A stretch of DNA of 60,790 nucleotides. Origin: Nocardiaceae bacterium (GTDB lineage Bacteria > Actinomycetota > Actinomycetes > Mycobacteriales > Mycobacteriaceae). The notes beneath the pieces were generated by a model that worked only from the letters and a program-made list of their open reading frames with translations, was not told where the DNA came from and ran no database searches. The position numbers were made by a program, and so were the translations under genes. Below, in pieces: positions 46,254-57,986 of the stretch. Location: positions 1-60,790 of the forward strand of contig JAJFUQ010000167.1 in assembly GCA_021372355.1 (NCBI GenBank). The letters run 5' to 3'. Each line of letters opens with the position of its first letter. Positions within the stretch are counted from its first letter, which is position 1.

Positions 46254-47440
46254 CACTGGGGGAAGGCGTCGGTGACTTCGGCGGCGAGTTCGAGAAGCGC
46301 CATGCGCGTCTTGCGACCAAGAGTGTTCAGATCGACCTCGGCGCCGATCGCCAGATGTTCGTCGTACGGGATGATGTGCACGGATTGAACGCGACCCTGG
46401 AAGGTCTTGGCCACCAGTTTCGTGTCCACCGGCTCGCTCCCGGAACGCGGCATCGAAATCACCACGATCGAGTTCCGGACCAGGTGGTGATACCCGTTCT
46501 GGCTCAGCCAGTCGAGCGTCGCGATCGCGCTGCCCGCGCCATCCCACGCCGGCGAACTGATGATCATGAGGGCGTCGGCCAGCCCGAGGATGCCCTGCAT
46601 CGACGAGTGCAGCAGGCCGGTGCCGCAGTCGGTCAACATGATCCCGTAGTGCGGTCGGAGGATGTCGACCGTGCGGCGATAGTCGGCGTCGCTGTAGGCC
46701 TCGGACGCGGCGAGGTCCCGATCGGATGCGAGGACCTCGAGACCACTGGCGGCTTTGGAGGTGTGTCGGCGGACGTCGTCGTAAGTTTCGACGCGCGGCG
46801 CGGCGAGCAGTGTCTGGACGTTCGCGTTGGTTTCCTTCGATACCCGGCTTGCGAGCGTGCCCAGGTCGGGGTTGGCGTCGATGGCGATGACGCGATCGGT
46901 CCGCAGTGATGCCAGGACCGACCCCAGACCGATGGTTGTGGTGGTCTTGCCTACGCCGCCCTTGAGCGACAGGACGGCCAGATTGAAGTGTCCGCTCAAG
47001 GGTGCGCGGGTTCGCTGGACGAGATCGTGCACGTCCTTCTCGCTGGCGCTGGCGCCGAACTTCACTAGACCGGCGGTGGCGGCACGGGCGGCGCGACGCC
47101 ATCCTTGCTTGGCCGGGGAAAGCGATGTCTCGCTCGGGTCGGGGACCCGCGGAGGCGCCGGTGGCGGGGGCTCCGGAATCGATGGCTGTTGGCGAGCCAT
47201 GCCGTAGCGCGGTGGTGCGGAGTAGCGCCGCGGTGTGGCCGCCGGCGGGACAGAAGTCAACGCCGATTCGCCAGACATGGCGACGTCGGTTGGTTCGGGT
47301 ACCTCGCTGCTGCTGTCTTCAACCTCGACGGCGGGGGGCTCGGGTGCGGAGGGAGACGTCGATCCGTGCCGTTGTGGTTGGTGGCCCGCTGGACGAAGCC
47401 ACGGCGGATCCGCAAACGGCGCGTTGCGCCTGTCCTCCAT
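46253..47440 (-). CDS. MinD/ParA-like ATPase (EspI-type) with intact P-loop
   Basis: The 395-residue protein has a Pro-rich N-terminus (20-105) and a MinD-type ATPase domain with the deviant Walker A SLKGGVGKTTTT at 158-169, AIDANPDLGTL and LTDCGTG. This is the EspI architecture (Rv3876-like). In ESX-1 EspI can reduce secretion when ATP is low. It is the active counterpart of the P-loop-less paralogue at 37665. It is first in a three-gene unit, divergent from the Rv1476-like gene. Confidence 0.88.
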   Translation of the reverse strand: MEDRRNAPFADPPWLRPAGHQPQRHGSTSPSAPEPPAVEVEDSSSEVPEPTDVAMSGESALTSVPPAATPRRYSAPPRYGMARQQPSIPEPPPPAPPRVPDPSETSLSPAKQGWRRAARAATAGLVKFGASASEKDVHDLVQRTRAPLSGHFNLAVLSLKGGVGKTTTTIGLGSVLASLRTDRVIAIDANPDLGTLASRVSKETNANVQTLLAAPRVETYDDVRRHTSKAASGLEVLASDRDLAASEAYSDADYRRTVDILRPHYGIMLTDCGTGLLHSSMQGILGLADALMIISSPAWDGAGSAIATLDWLSQNGYHHLVRNSIVVISMPRSGSEPVDTKLVAKTFQGRVQSVHIIPYDEHLAIGAEVDLNTLGRKTRMALLELAAEVTDAFPQ

Positions 47441-47606
47441 CTCATCTCCTCAGACCGATTGCATCTGAGTTTACGTGGGGGCCTTTGCAGATGTCGGGAG
47501 TGCCGAATGTGCTGCTGAACAAATGACGTGGCAGGCGAATCGTTGTCGACCGCTTGTTTCGGTGTGGCGTCGAGAGGGCGCTTGTTGCTGGATATAGGGT
47601 GCACAC

Positions 47607-48137
47607 GTGTCACCGACGAAGCCGTTTTTCCCTGCTCCGGCAAATCTGCCGCCAGGGGCGGACGTCGGTTTGATCTTGGCCGGACTCCGCGGCGATCACG
47701 TCTATGCGCCCGCTGCCGACGAGGCCGCGCTCGAGGGCGTTGTCGCCAACGCGAAATCCCGCGGCATCGAGTTGAGCATCGTCGTCGTACCGGATCTGCC
47801 GGCAAATGATCGTCAGCTCCGTGATCTGGCCACGAAGGTCGGTGAGCAGACTCATGGGACGGTCCTCGTCCTGGGTCGCGACCTCGTCGGTACGAACAGC
47901 GATTCGATTCCTCGCGTGCGGATCGACGCGGCCGAGGATGTGGCGGAGGGGCAGCACGGCGACTACGTCGGCGCCGCGGAGCGCTTCCTCAACGAGGTGT
48001 CACAGCCCGGGCTGCCGTTCACGGAGATCACACTCCTGCTTTGCGGGGTTACCGCCGCCATCGCCGCGGCTACCGCGGCGGCCAAGCGCAAGCGGGCCAA
48101 GCGAGCGCCCGCCGTCGAACTGATCGACGCTCTCTAA
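47607..48137 (+). CDS. Rv1476-like membrane protein
   Basis: The 176-residue protein (GTG start, MSPTKPFFPAPANLPPGADV) has a globular extracytoplasmic-type domain and one C-terminal membrane segment followed by a basic tail (LLLCGVTAAIAAATAAAKRK). It matches Rv1476 in size, layout and place before ripA. It marks the right-hand border of the inserted secretion locus. Function unknown; likely linked to peptidoglycan hydrolysis. Confidence 0.82.
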   Translation: MSPTKPFFPAPANLPPGADVGLILAGLRGDHVYAPAADEAALEGVVANAKSRGIELSIVVVPDLPANDRQLRDLATKVGEQTHGTVLVLGRDLVGTNSDSIPRVRIDAAEDVAEGQHGDYVGAAERFLNEVSQPGLPFTEITLLLCGVTAAIAAATAAAKRKRAKRAPAVELIDAL

Positions 48138-48157
48138 CTCGACGCTCTTCCGATTCG

Positions 48158-48192
48158 GCACGAAATCCCGCGCTAGCCGCGGGATTTCGTGC
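48158..48192 (+). terminator. Hairpin terminator after the Rv1476-like gene
   Basis: GCACGAAATCCCGCG (48158-48172) and CGCGGGATTTCGTGC (48178-48192) are perfectly complementary around a 5-base loop. There is no T-run, common in actinobacteria. It separates the small membrane protein gene from the ripA-like leader. Confidence 0.75.
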
Positions 48193-48529
48193 TTCATCGT
48201 GTACCTCGCCACCCCTCTCTGGCGCAAGCCACACACCCGCTCGTGAAAATTTTGTTGCTGTAATTTGTGACAAAAGTTTATTCGTGATGCCGCTGTGACG
48301 TATGGTGCAGAAGACACTTTTTGGGGAAGGAGTGTCGCAGACAGTCTTTTGGGGCCTGATGTGATATTAGGCCCCAAAAGGCTGATCGGTTGCACCTAAA
48401 TATCGGCTTACCTGTTCTTCCAGCGACTGCGCGCTGGGGGTTCAGTGGTGTACCCACGCGGCTTCTACCCCGTGAGTGGACCCTCCGTCGCCCGTCAACC
48501 GGGCCCGGGGGCCTACCAAGGGAGAACCC
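48193..48529 (+). promoter_or_regulatory. Long structured 5' leader of the ripA-like gene
   Basis: The 337-bp gap holds an A/T-rich promoter-like part (48240-48320), a perfect 12-bp inverted repeat (CTTTTGGGGCCT 48346-48357, AGGCCCCAAAAG 48369-48380), then G/C-rich, pairing-prone sequence up to the GGGAG ribosome site. A regulated leader is likely. Cyclic-di-AMP (ydaO) riboswitches precede many actinobacterial NlpC/P60 genes, but the conserved ydaO core was not found here. Confidence 0.45.
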
Positions 48530-50266
48530 GTGAGACACAACAAGACCGCGACGAACGCTGTGGGGCACAGCGCGTCGTCCGGCACTGGGGAGGCGTTCTG
48601 GCGCCGCGCGACCGGTCGAACGACCGTCGGGCTGTTCGCCGTCGCCGCACTTGCGTTTGTTGGGCCTGCACATACGTTCGCCGCGCCCGCAGCCGAGAAC
48701 GGTCCGGCTGGGGCAGTCGTCGGAGTCGGGAACGTCGGCGCACTCGTCAACCAGGTCGCCTCGGCCAACGCCGAGCTCGCGGACCTCAACGGTCAACTCG
48801 CCGCACAGCGAGAGTCGGTCAACAAGGCCATCGTCGATCTCCAGCGCGCTCGGACTGCCGCATCAAAGGCCGCCCAAGCCGTTGTCGCCGCCCAGAAGGC
48901 GTTGAAGTGGGCAGACGACAAAATCGCCTCAGCCCAGAAGACGTTCGATTCGCAAGCCGCGCTTGCCTACACCCAGGGGAGCGCCGGCGGCGGAATCGCC
49001 TCCTACCTTTCGGCATCGAACCCCGAGCAGCTGATGCAGCGCGGACAGGCCTTGGCGCTCGTGTCCGAGGCGCAACAGATGACGGTCGACACCCTCAAAC
49101 GGGCGCGTGAAGAGCAGACCAAGCGAGTCGAGGCTGCCCAGAAGAAGCAGGAAAAGGCCGCCGCCGCACAGACCGCAGCCGAGCAGGCAAAGAACAATGC
49201 CGTCGCCGCAATCCGGGCGGTTCAGCGCGCTGCCGCTGTTCAGGCAGCCAAGACCGCTGCATTGACGCACCACCGCGATGAGGCCCAGGCCGCCATCGCG
49301 GCGACCACACCTCCCGCGCCCGCGACGGTCACCACCGCCGCCGCGACCACTGCCGCCACGACCGCTGCCGCAGCTCCGACGGTCGATGCGGCGGCGACCA
49401 CGACGGCCGTTCCGCCCGCTGCGGCGATGACCACTCCGGCGCCCGATCCGACCACGGCGGTCGCCTCCGACTGGGTGCAGTTGCTCGTAGAGCTCATGAA
49501 CACGGGATCGACGAGCGCTGGGTCGAGCGCTGGATCATCGAGCACTGGATCATCGGGGACCGGTTCGTCCGGCGACCAGGCCACGCCGCCGGCCGTCAAC
49601 GAAGCTGCGCCGGTCACCACCGTGACCGCTGCAGCTCCCGTCACGACCGTTGTCGGACCGACCACGACGGCAGCCGCCGCCGCGACGACCACGGCGGACG
49701 CGACGACCACCACCGCCACCACGCCGGCTGCGGACACGTCGACCGATGTCACCGACACGACCGGCAACTCGGAGTATTACGAGGGCGATGGCACGGACTC
49801 GACCGGTGACAACGGGCTGTCTCAGGCACCGACGATCACCGGATCCGCGGGCGTCGAGACGGTCGTCAACCGCGCGATGGCGCAGCTCGGTGTCACGTAC
49901 GCGTGGGGTGGCGGTGACGCCAACGGCCCGACGCTCGGTATCCGCGACGGCGGCGTCGCCGACAGTTACGGCGATTACAAGAAGGTCGGCTTCGACTGCT
50001 CCGGCCTCATGGTCTACGCCTTTGCCGGGGTGGGCATCTCGCTCCCGCACTACAGCGGCTACCAGTACACGTCGGGGAAGCAGGTCCCGATCGCGCAGGT
50101 GGCGCGCGGCGACATGATCTTCTGGGGTGGCGGCGGCAGCCAGCACGTCGCGCTGTACCTGGGCGACGGCAAGATGATCGAGGCGATGGAATCCGGCACC
50201 GTCATTCACATCACCGATGTGCGGTATGGCGGCATCCAGCCGTACGCGGTTCGACTCATCGAGTGA
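48530..50266 (+). CDS. ripA: RipA-like NlpC/P60 peptidoglycan endopeptidase
   Basis: The GTG at 48530 (GGGAG upstream) gives 578 residues: signal peptide (cleavage near HTFAAPA), an N-terminal coiled-coil autoinhibitory-type domain (60-260), a long Thr/Ala/Pro-rich linker, and a C-terminal NlpC/P60 domain. Catalytic Cys490 (GFDCSGLM) and His539 (SQHVALYLGDG) are 49 apart, the same as Cys383 and His432 in RipA. It cleaves stem peptides at the septum. Only one such gene is present; ripB is missing before moxR. Confidence 0.92.
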   Translation: MRHNKTATNAVGHSASSGTGEAFWRRATGRTTVGLFAVAALAFVGPAHTFAAPAAENGPAGAVVGVGNVGALVNQVASANAELADLNGQLAAQRESVNKAIVDLQRARTAASKAAQAVVAAQKALKWADDKIASAQKTFDSQAALAYTQGSAGGGIASYLSASNPEQLMQRGQALALVSEAQQMTVDTLKRAREEQTKRVEAAQKKQEKAAAAQTAAEQAKNNAVAAIRAVQRAAAVQAAKTAALTHHRDEAQAAIAATTPPAPATVTTAAATTAATTAAAAPTVDAAATTTAVPPAAAMTTPAPDPTTAVASDWVQLLVELMNTGSTSAGSSAGSSSTGSSGTGSSGDQATPPAVNEAAPVTTVTAAAPVTTVVGPTTTAAAAATTTADATTTTATTPAADTSTDVTDTTGNSEYYEGDGTDSTGDNGLSQAPTITGSAGVETVVNRAMAQLGVTYAWGGGDANGPTLGIRDGGVADSYGDYKKVGFDCSGLMVYAFAGVGISLPHYSGYQYTSGKQVPIAQVARGDMIFWGGGGSQHVALYLGDGKMIEAMESGTVIHITDVRYGGIQPYAVRLIE

Positions 50267-50408
50267 CGCTCTGATGCTGTGAATGTTGCGTCCCAGTGGC
50301 CCCCGTCACCCTGGAGCCTGTAAAGATGGTGAAGGGACAAACGGATCGCCCAGGGGCGCAGCCTGCCCGAGCGACCATCCGATGCAGCGTGAAAGCGGGG
50401 AGCAACCG

Positions 50409-51485
50409 GTGACCTCTACGGACGGCGCATCAGCGCTGGCAGCCGACGTTCAGGCGTTGGAGAAGGCGGTATACGAGGTCAAGCGAGTCATCGTCGGCCA
50501 AGACCGCCTCGTCGAGCGCCTTCTCGTCGGCATGCTCGCGAAGGGCCACGTTCTGCTCGAAGGTGTTCCGGGTATCGCCAAGACGCTCGCGGTAGAGACA
50601 TTTGCCAAGGTCATCGGCGGTTCATTCACGCGCGTTCAGTTCACGCCGGACCTCGTGCCGACCGACCTCGTCGGTACCCGCATCTACCGCCAGGGCCGCG
50701 AGGAATTCGACACCGAACTCGGTCCGGTCGTCGCGAACTTCGTGCTCGCGGACGAGATCAACCGTGCGCCGGCCAAGGTGCAGTCGGCGTTGCTCGAGGT
50801 CATGGCTGAGCGGCACGTGTCGATCGGTGGCAAGACCTACCCGATGCCCGACCCGTTCCTGGTCATGGCAACCCAGAACCCGATCGAGAGCGAGGGCGTG
50901 TATCCGCTGCCCGAGGCTCAGCGGGACCGCTTCCTCTTCAAACTCGTCGTCGACTACCCGACGCTCGAGGAAGAGCGCGAGATCATCTACCGGATGGGTG
51001 TGCAGCCGCCGTCGGCGAACAAGGTCTTCGACCCGAGCGACATCGTTCGACTGCAGAAGGCCGCAGCGAACGTCTTCGTTCACCACGCGCTCGTCGACTA
51101 CGTCGTCCGCGTCATCGCCGCCACGCGCCGTCCGGGCGATCTCGGACTCACCGACGTCGCTGGCTGGATCTCCTACGGTGCTTCGCCCCGTGCAAGTCTC
51201 GGCATCATCGCGTCGGCTCGGGCACTCGCGCTCGTCCGCGGTCGTGACTACGTGATCCCGCAGGATGTCGTCGAAGTCATTCCGGACGTGCTGCGTCACC
51301 GCCTCGTGCTCTCGTACGACGCGCTCGCCGACGAGGTCTCACCGGACACCGTCATCACGCGCATCCTTCAGACGGTCGGCCTTCCGCAGGTCGTGCCGCA
51401 GGCGGTCGGCCAGCATGCGACACCGCAGGCTCAGCCGGTTTCGGCGCCAACCGGGCAGTACCCGGCACCGACGCAGGCACGCTAA
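50409..51485 (+). CDS. moxR: MoxR-family AAA+ ATPase
   Basis: The GTG at 50409 (GGGGAG upstream) gives 358 residues with Walker A GVPGIAKT, Walker B FVLADEINRA and the AAA_lid region ARALALVRGRDYVIP. MoxR proteins act as chaperones with DUF58 and VWA partners, encoded directly downstream. It corresponds to moxR1 (Rv1479). Confidence 0.93.
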   Translation: MTSTDGASALAADVQALEKAVYEVKRVIVGQDRLVERLLVGMLAKGHVLLEGVPGIAKTLAVETFAKVIGGSFTRVQFTPDLVPTDLVGTRIYRQGREEFDTELGPVVANFVLADEINRAPAKVQSALLEVMAERHVSIGGKTYPMPDPFLVMATQNPIESEGVYPLPEAQRDRFLFKLVVDYPTLEEEREIIYRMGVQPPSANKVFDPSDIVRLQKAAANVFVHHALVDYVVRVIAATRRPGDLGLTDVAGWISYGASPRASLGIIASARALALVRGRDYVIPQDVVEVIPDVLRHRLVLSYDALADEVSPDTVITRILQTVGLPQVVPQAVGQHATPQAQPVSAPTGQYPAPTQAR

Positions 51486-51497
51486 GGCGCAGCGTCG

Positions 51498-52456
51498 ATG
51501 AAGCGGTCGCACCCGCACGCGCCCCCGTCTTTTCGGTCGGGAAATCTCGACGACCCCAAGGTCGCCGCCGCTCTCAAGACGCTCGAGCTCACCGTTCGTC
51601 GTCGGCTCGACGGCGTCCTGCACGGGGATCACCTCGGCCTCATCCCAGGCCCCGGTTCCGAACCTGGCGATGCCCGGCTCTATCAGCCCGGCGACGACGT
51701 TCGCCAGATGGACTGGTCGGTCACGGCGCGCACCACGCATGCGCACGTCCGGCAGACAGTCGCCGACCGCGAGCTCGAGACGTGGATCGTCGCGGACATG
51801 TCGGCGAGCCTCGACTTCGGTACGGCGGACTGCGAAAAGCGCGACCTCGTGGTGGCTGCCGCCGCGGCCGTCACCTACCTGACCAGCGGTGGCGGCAACC
51901 GGATCGGCGCGATCATCGCCAACGGCGAAACCATGACCCGCATCCCGGCGCGGTCTGGTCGCATGCACGCCCGAGCGCTGCTGACGGCGATCGCCACCAT
52001 GCCGTCTGCGCCCGACGGCACGCGCGGCGACCTACGCGCAGCGATCGATGCACTGCGGCGACCCGAACGGCGCCGCGGACTTGCCGTGGTGGTCAGCGAC
52101 TTCCTCGGCGACATCAATTGGCAGCGGCCGCTCCGTGCCATCGCCGGCCGGCACGACGTTCTCGGCGTCGAGGTCTTGGACCCGCGCGACATCGAACTTC
52201 CCGATGTCGGTGACGTCGTGCTCCACGACCCGGAGTCGGGGCGGACTCGCGAGTTCACCGTCACCGAGCAACTCCGACGGGACTACGCGGCCGCCGCGGC
52301 GGAACATCGTGAGCAGGTCGAGCACACGCTCCGCTCGGCTGGCGCGCCCGTGATGACGCTTCGGACGGACAAGGACTGGATTGCCGAGGTCGTCCGCTTC
52401 GTCGCGACGCGCCGCCACAGTTTCGGTGCTGCGCCGACGAACAGGGTCGTTCGCCA

Positions 52457-52460
<4 letters not shown>
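51498..52460 (+). CDS. DUF58 protein (Rv1480-like)
   Basis: The 320-residue protein has the DUF58 signature [20 protein letters not shown]. It forms a unit with MoxR and the VWA protein (ATGA overlap with the latter). Likely an adaptor of the MoxR-VWA complex. Confidence 0.92.
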
Positions 52461-54242
<1,782 letters not shown>

Positions 54243-54278
54243 CGCGAGTTATTCACGTACTGAAAGGCTTTGACACAC

Positions 54279-55100
54279 ATGAGCGGATTGCTCGCGGGCA
54301 AGACCATCCTCGTCACCGGAATCATCACCGACTCGTCGATCGCGTTCCACGTCGCAAAGCAGGCGCAGGAAGCGGGCGCGAAGGTCATCATCACCGGGTT
54401 CGACCGCTTGCGTCTCATCGATCGCATCGCGCAGCGTCTGCCGCAGCCGGTCCCGCCGGCGATCGAGCTCGACGCGACGAACGAGGAGCACCTCGCGGCA
54501 CTTGCGGACCGCATTCGCGAGGTCGCTCCGGAGGGAATCGACGGTGCGGTGCACTCCATCGCGTTCGCGCCGCGCACCCTCATGGGGCCGGACGCGAAGC
54601 CGTTCCTCGAGGGGCCGGGACCGGACGCCGCCAAGGCCTTCGAGATCTCCGCATGGAGTTATGCCTCGCTGGCGCGCGCTGTGTTGCCGGTCATGAATGA
54701 GGGTGGATCGATCGTCGGTATGGACTTCGATCCGCGCACCGCGATGCCGTACTACAACTGGATGGGCGTTGCGAAGGCTGCTCTCGAGGCGGTCAACCGC
54801 TACGTCGCCCGCGAGGTCGGCGAAGCGAAGAAGGTGCGTTCGAACCTCGTTGCCGCGGGCCCGATCAAGACGCTCGCCGCCAAGGCGATCGCGGGTACCG
54901 CCACCGACGACGCGAAGAAGCTCAACCAGCTCAACGATTACTGGGACGGTGCGTCGCCGATCGGCTGGGACGTCAGCGACCCGACGCCGGTCGCGAAGTC
55001 GGTGTGCGCGCTGCTGTCCGACTGGCTGCCGGCAACCACCGGATCGATCGTCTACGTCGATGGCGGCGCGAGCCACAACACCTGGCTGCCGGAGAGCTAG
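54279..55100 (+). CDS. inhA: Enoyl-ACP reductase InhA
   Basis: The 273-residue NADH-dependent reductase completes the FAS-II cycle. The start [20 protein letters not shown], substrate loop VGMDFDP and catalytic Tyr-Lys ([11 protein letters not shown]) match mycobacterial InhA. The residues equivalent to Ile21, Ser94 and Phe149 that line the isoniazid-NAD site are conserved. ATG at 54279. It lies between fabG1 and hemH. Confidence 0.96.
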   Translation: MSGLLAGKTILVTGIITDSSIAFHVAKQAQEAGAKVIITGFDRLRLIDRIAQRLPQPVPPAIELDATNEEHLAALADRIREVAPEGIDGAVHSIAFAPRTLMGPDAKPFLEGPGPDAAKAFEISAWSYASLARAVLPVMNEGGSIVGMDFDPRTAMPYYNWMGVAKAALEAVNRYVAREVGEAKKVRSNLVAAGPIKTLAAKAIAGTATDDAKKLNQLNDYWDGASPIGWDVSDPTPVAKSVCALLSDWLPATTGSIVYVDGGASHNTWLPES

Positions 55101-55104
55101 CGCC

Positions 55105-56136
55105 GTGGACGCCCTCCTCGTTCTTTCGTTCGGCGGCCCGGAAAAGCCCGAGGACGTCATGCCGTTCCTCGAGAACGTCACGCGCGGTCGCGGCATCCCG
55201 CCTGAACGACTCGTCGAGGTCGGCAAGCACTACTACCACTTCGGTGGTCGTTCGCCGATCAACGAGCTGAACCTGGCGCTCATCAACGCGGTCAAAGCCG
55301 AGCTTGAGCGGAACGGTCTGCAGCTGCCCGTGTACTTCGGCAACCGCAACTGGCATCCGATGGTCGAGGACACCGTCGCCACCATGACGGCCGACGGCGT
55401 GCAGTCGGCGCTGGTGTTCGCGACGTCGGCGTGGAGTGGCTACTCGGGGTGTCTGCAGTACCACGAAGACATCGCCCGTGCGCGGGCTGCGGTCGACGGC
55501 GCACCGCACCTGACGAAGCTGCGCCAGTTCTATGACCATCCGCTCTACATCGCGGCCGTCGCGCACGCGATTGCGGAAGCGCGCGAACAACTCCCGGCTG
55601 AGCTGCGGGAGGAAGCGCGGTTGATCTTCACCGCGCACTCGGTGCCGAACGTGGCCGACGCCGCGGCGGGTCCGTCCGCTGCCGGCGGCCATCTCTACAG
55701 CCGTCAGGTTGCAGAATCGTCCCGCTTGGCGGCGGCGGCCGCGGCTTACCCGGACTTCGATCTCGTGTGGCAGTCGCGTTCGGGACCACCACAGGTGCCG
55801 TGGCTCGAACCCGATGTCGTCGACCATGTCTCCGCCCTCGCCGACGCTGGCATGCGCGCGGTGATCGTGTGTCCGATCGGCTTCATCTCCGACCACATGG
55901 AAGTCGTGTGGGACCTGGACAACGAGCTGCGCGACATGTGCGTCGAACGGGGGGTTGCGCTCGCGCGCGTCGCGACCGCCGGTCCCGATCCGCGGTTCGC
56001 GCAGATGATCGTCGAGCTCGTGCAGGAGCACATCGGGGGAGTTCCGGCCCGTCGTCTCGGCGCGGAGCCGGCGTTCGGATGCACCCTTGACGGTGCGCCG
56101 TGTGCCGAGGGTTGTTGCGCTATCCGCCGAGGTTGA
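55105..56136 (+). CDS. hemH: Coproporphyrin/protoporphyrin ferrochelatase
   Basis: From the GTG at 55105 the protein is 343 residues. The start [20 protein letters not shown] and the metal-binding His in FTAHSVP are clear. The cysteines GCLQYHE and [15 protein letters not shown] fit the [2Fe-2S] site of actinobacterial enzymes, which insert iron into coproporphyrin III. It follows inhA as in M. tuberculosis. The 3' end overlaps the convergent gene by 17 bp. Confidence 0.95.
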   Translation: MDALLVLSFGGPEKPEDVMPFLENVTRGRGIPPERLVEVGKHYYHFGGRSPINELNLALINAVKAELERNGLQLPVYFGNRNWHPMVEDTVATMTADGVQSALVFATSAWSGYSGCLQYHEDIARARAAVDGAPHLTKLRQFYDHPLYIAAVAHAIAEAREQLPAELREEARLIFTAHSVPNVADAAAGPSAAGGHLYSRQVAESSRLAAAAAAYPDFDLVWQSRSGPPQVPWLEPDVVDHVSALADAGMRAVIVCPIGFISDHMEVVWDLDNELRDMCVERGVALARVATAGPDPRFAQMIVELVQEHIGGVPARRLGAEPAFGCTLDGAPCAEGCCAIRRG

Positions 56137-57085
56137 AGAAGCTGAGCATCGACTCGATCGCGATTTTCTGCGTGGACAGCAGGACGATCGGAATGAGCGT
56201 TGTGAGAATCAGCCGGCGGACCATCGAGTTGGTGAACGGCCACTCTGGCGCTTCCTTGAGGCGCTTCTCGTAGTTGCTCCAGATGTTGGACAGCGTGTTC
56301 AGCTGGCTGAGCGACTCGCCTAAGTCGTCCTCGCGGTAGCGAAGTTTGAGCTCGCGGTACACCTTCCGCATGTTCGCCCGGACTTTGTTCAGTTCGCTCT
56401 GCTTCGCACCAGCCATCACCCGGTGCGTGTTTCGGAGGCTCAGGAAGAACAATGCCGCGGCGATCACCGTTATCGATATGGTGATCACGAGTCCGGGCGT
56501 GTCCTGGCTCGGAAACAGCAGGATTCCGATCGAGATTCCGCCGAGCAGGACCAGCGACGTGAACAGATTTCGCTTCGCGATGGGTTCCAGATCATTGGGA
56601 TTGAACACATTCACGCGCAGCCGCAGACGATGCAGTCGAGTGAGCACGCTTGTTCCCGCGAACGACTGCCTGACAACGAGCCCGATCAACGCGCACATGA
56701 TCAGGGTCGCGACCACACGATAGGTGATCGTCCAGGCCATGCCCTCGACCTCGCGCCACGGCTGCAGGAGGGCGATCCCGATCACCGCTCCAAGCCCGGC
56801 GCTGACCACCTTGGATCCTCGCTGCGGAGCCCCCTCGGCGACGATGGCGTCGAAGGCTGCGGGGTCGGCAGCCAGTCGACGAAGGGACGCGAACGCGTCG
56901 TCGCGCAACCGGTCGACCAGCGGTTCGATCGCCACGATGTAGGTGATGATGACCGGTGCGAGAATGCTCTGACGCCAGAAGGTGAAGTCCATGCTGCCGA
57001 AGGCGCCGTCAAGCCAGGTCGCAGCGATGAGCGCGACAACGGCCAACGCCGGTATCCCGATCACGAGTAGGCGCCGCGCCGACAT
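56120..57085 (-). CDS. Polytopic membrane protein, unknown function
   Basis: The ATG at 57085 gives 321 residues with membrane segments near 5-25, 32-55, 95-140 and 185-235, a charged cytoplasmic helix ([20 protein letters not shown]) and a C-terminal hydrophobic segment ([14 protein letters not shown]). No family recognised. It is 23 bp after the aroE-like gene and may be co-transcribed. Confidence 0.75.
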   Translation of the reverse strand: MSARRLLVIGIPALAVVALIAATWLDGAFGSMDFTFWRQSILAPVIITYIVAIEPLVDRLRDDAFASLRRLAADPAAFDAIVAEGAPQRGSKVVSAGLGAVIGIALLQPWREVEGMAWTITYRVVATLIMCALIGLVVRQSFAGTSVLTRLHRLRLRVNVFNPNDLEPIAKRNLFTSLVLLGGISIGILLFPSQDTPGLVITISITVIAAALFFLSLRNTHRVMAGAKQSELNKVRANMRKVYRELKLRYREDDLGESLSQLNTLSNIWSNYEKRLKEAPEWPFTNSMVRRLILTTLIPIVLLSTQKIAIESMLSFFNLGG

Positions 57086-57108
57086 GATCGAAGTGTAAAG
57101 CTGGCTGG

Positions 57109-57924
57109 TCAGCGCCGTGAGTACTCCGCGGCGCGGGCAACCTGTTCCCGCGTGATCGAGACCCCGGTATAGCGCTCGAACTGTCGAGCAGCCTGGTTTG
57201 CGTGGACGTCCGCGCCCGATATCACCGTCTTGTTCAATTCGCGTGCCGTATGAATCAACGGCGTTTCCGCCGGAAAGGCCACGACGTCGAACACGATAGA
57301 GGCTGCCTCGATGAGGTCCCGCGGGAACGACAGAACCTCGGAATCTGCACCCTGCATCCCGAGTGGCGTCACGTTGATGAGTACCTGGGCGGCGCCGGGG
57401 GCTGGCTCGTCGGGGGTCCATCGGTAGCCATAGCGGTCGGCCAGCTCCGGACCGAGGGCGGGATTGCGAGCCAGGACTGTCACGTCCTCGAAGTGGTGAT
57501 CGCGCAACGCCGCGACAACGGCTTTCGCCATTCCTCCCGACCCGCGCACCACCACGGGCAGCCCGACATCGAGGCGATTGTCGACGATGAGGGTTGCGAT
57601 CGCTTCATAGTCGGTGTTCGCGCCCACGAGGTGGCCGTCGGTGTTGACGATCGTGTTCACCGATTCGATCACCGCAGCCGAGGGCTCGATCTCGTCGACC
57701 AGCGGAATCACCGCCTCCTTGAACGGCATCGACACCGAGCAGCCGCGGATGCCGAGCGCGCGCACACCGCGGATCGCGCCTTCGATGTCGTCGGTCGTAA
57801 ACGCCTTGTAGGCGAAGTTCAGTCCGAGTTCGTCGTACAGGTAGTTGTGGAATCTCGTCCCCAGGTTGGACGGCCGACCGGCGAGCGAGATGCAGAGCTT
57901 CGTGTCTTTGTCGAGGGTTGGCAC
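57109..57924 (-). CDS. Shikimate 5-dehydrogenase family protein
   Basis: The 271-residue protein has the shikimate-site Ser/Thr region near the start (SLAGRPSNLG), the catalytic Lys in SMPFKEAV, SVNTIV and ANTDY (catalytic Asp), and a nucleotide-binding stretch VVVRGSGGMAKAVV. This is the AroE/YdiB/RifI-like subgroup, so the substrate may be shikimate, quinate or an amino analogue. Confidence 0.88.
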   Translation of the reverse strand: MPTLDKDTKLCISLAGRPSNLGTRFHNYLYDELGLNFAYKAFTTDDIEGAIRGVRALGIRGCSVSMPFKEAVIPLVDEIEPSAAVIESVNTIVNTDGHLVGANTDYEAIATLIVDNRLDVGLPVVVRGSGGMAKAVVAALRDHHFEDVTVLARNPALGPELADRYGYRWTPDEPAPGAAQVLINVTPLGMQGADSEVLSFPRDLIEAASIVFDVVAFPAETPLIHTARELNKTVISGADVHANQAARQFERYTGVSITREQVARAAEYSRR

Positions 57925-57941
57925 GGGCCTCCGATCGGATG

Positions 57942-57975
57942 GCGTCAGAAGGACCTGATCAGGTCCTTCTGACGC
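57942..57975. terminator. 34-bp perfect palindrome
   Basis: Arms GCGTCAGAAGGACCTGA and its exact complement meet with no spacer. It lies between the stop of the VOC gene and the start of the aroE-like gene, both on the minus strand, so a hairpin terminator is most likely; an operator for the downstream gene is possible. Confidence 0.6.
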
Positions 57976-57986
57976 TTCGTCAACAC

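Noticed and set aside
48193..48529. ydaO (c-di-AMP) riboswitch
   Set aside because: Expected conserved stretches of the ydaO core could not be aligned by eye; kept only as a hypothesis for a structured leader.
54697..55104. Extended N-terminus of the ferrochelatase
   Set aside because: The in-frame extension overlaps inhA; the GTG at 55105 gives the normal family start.
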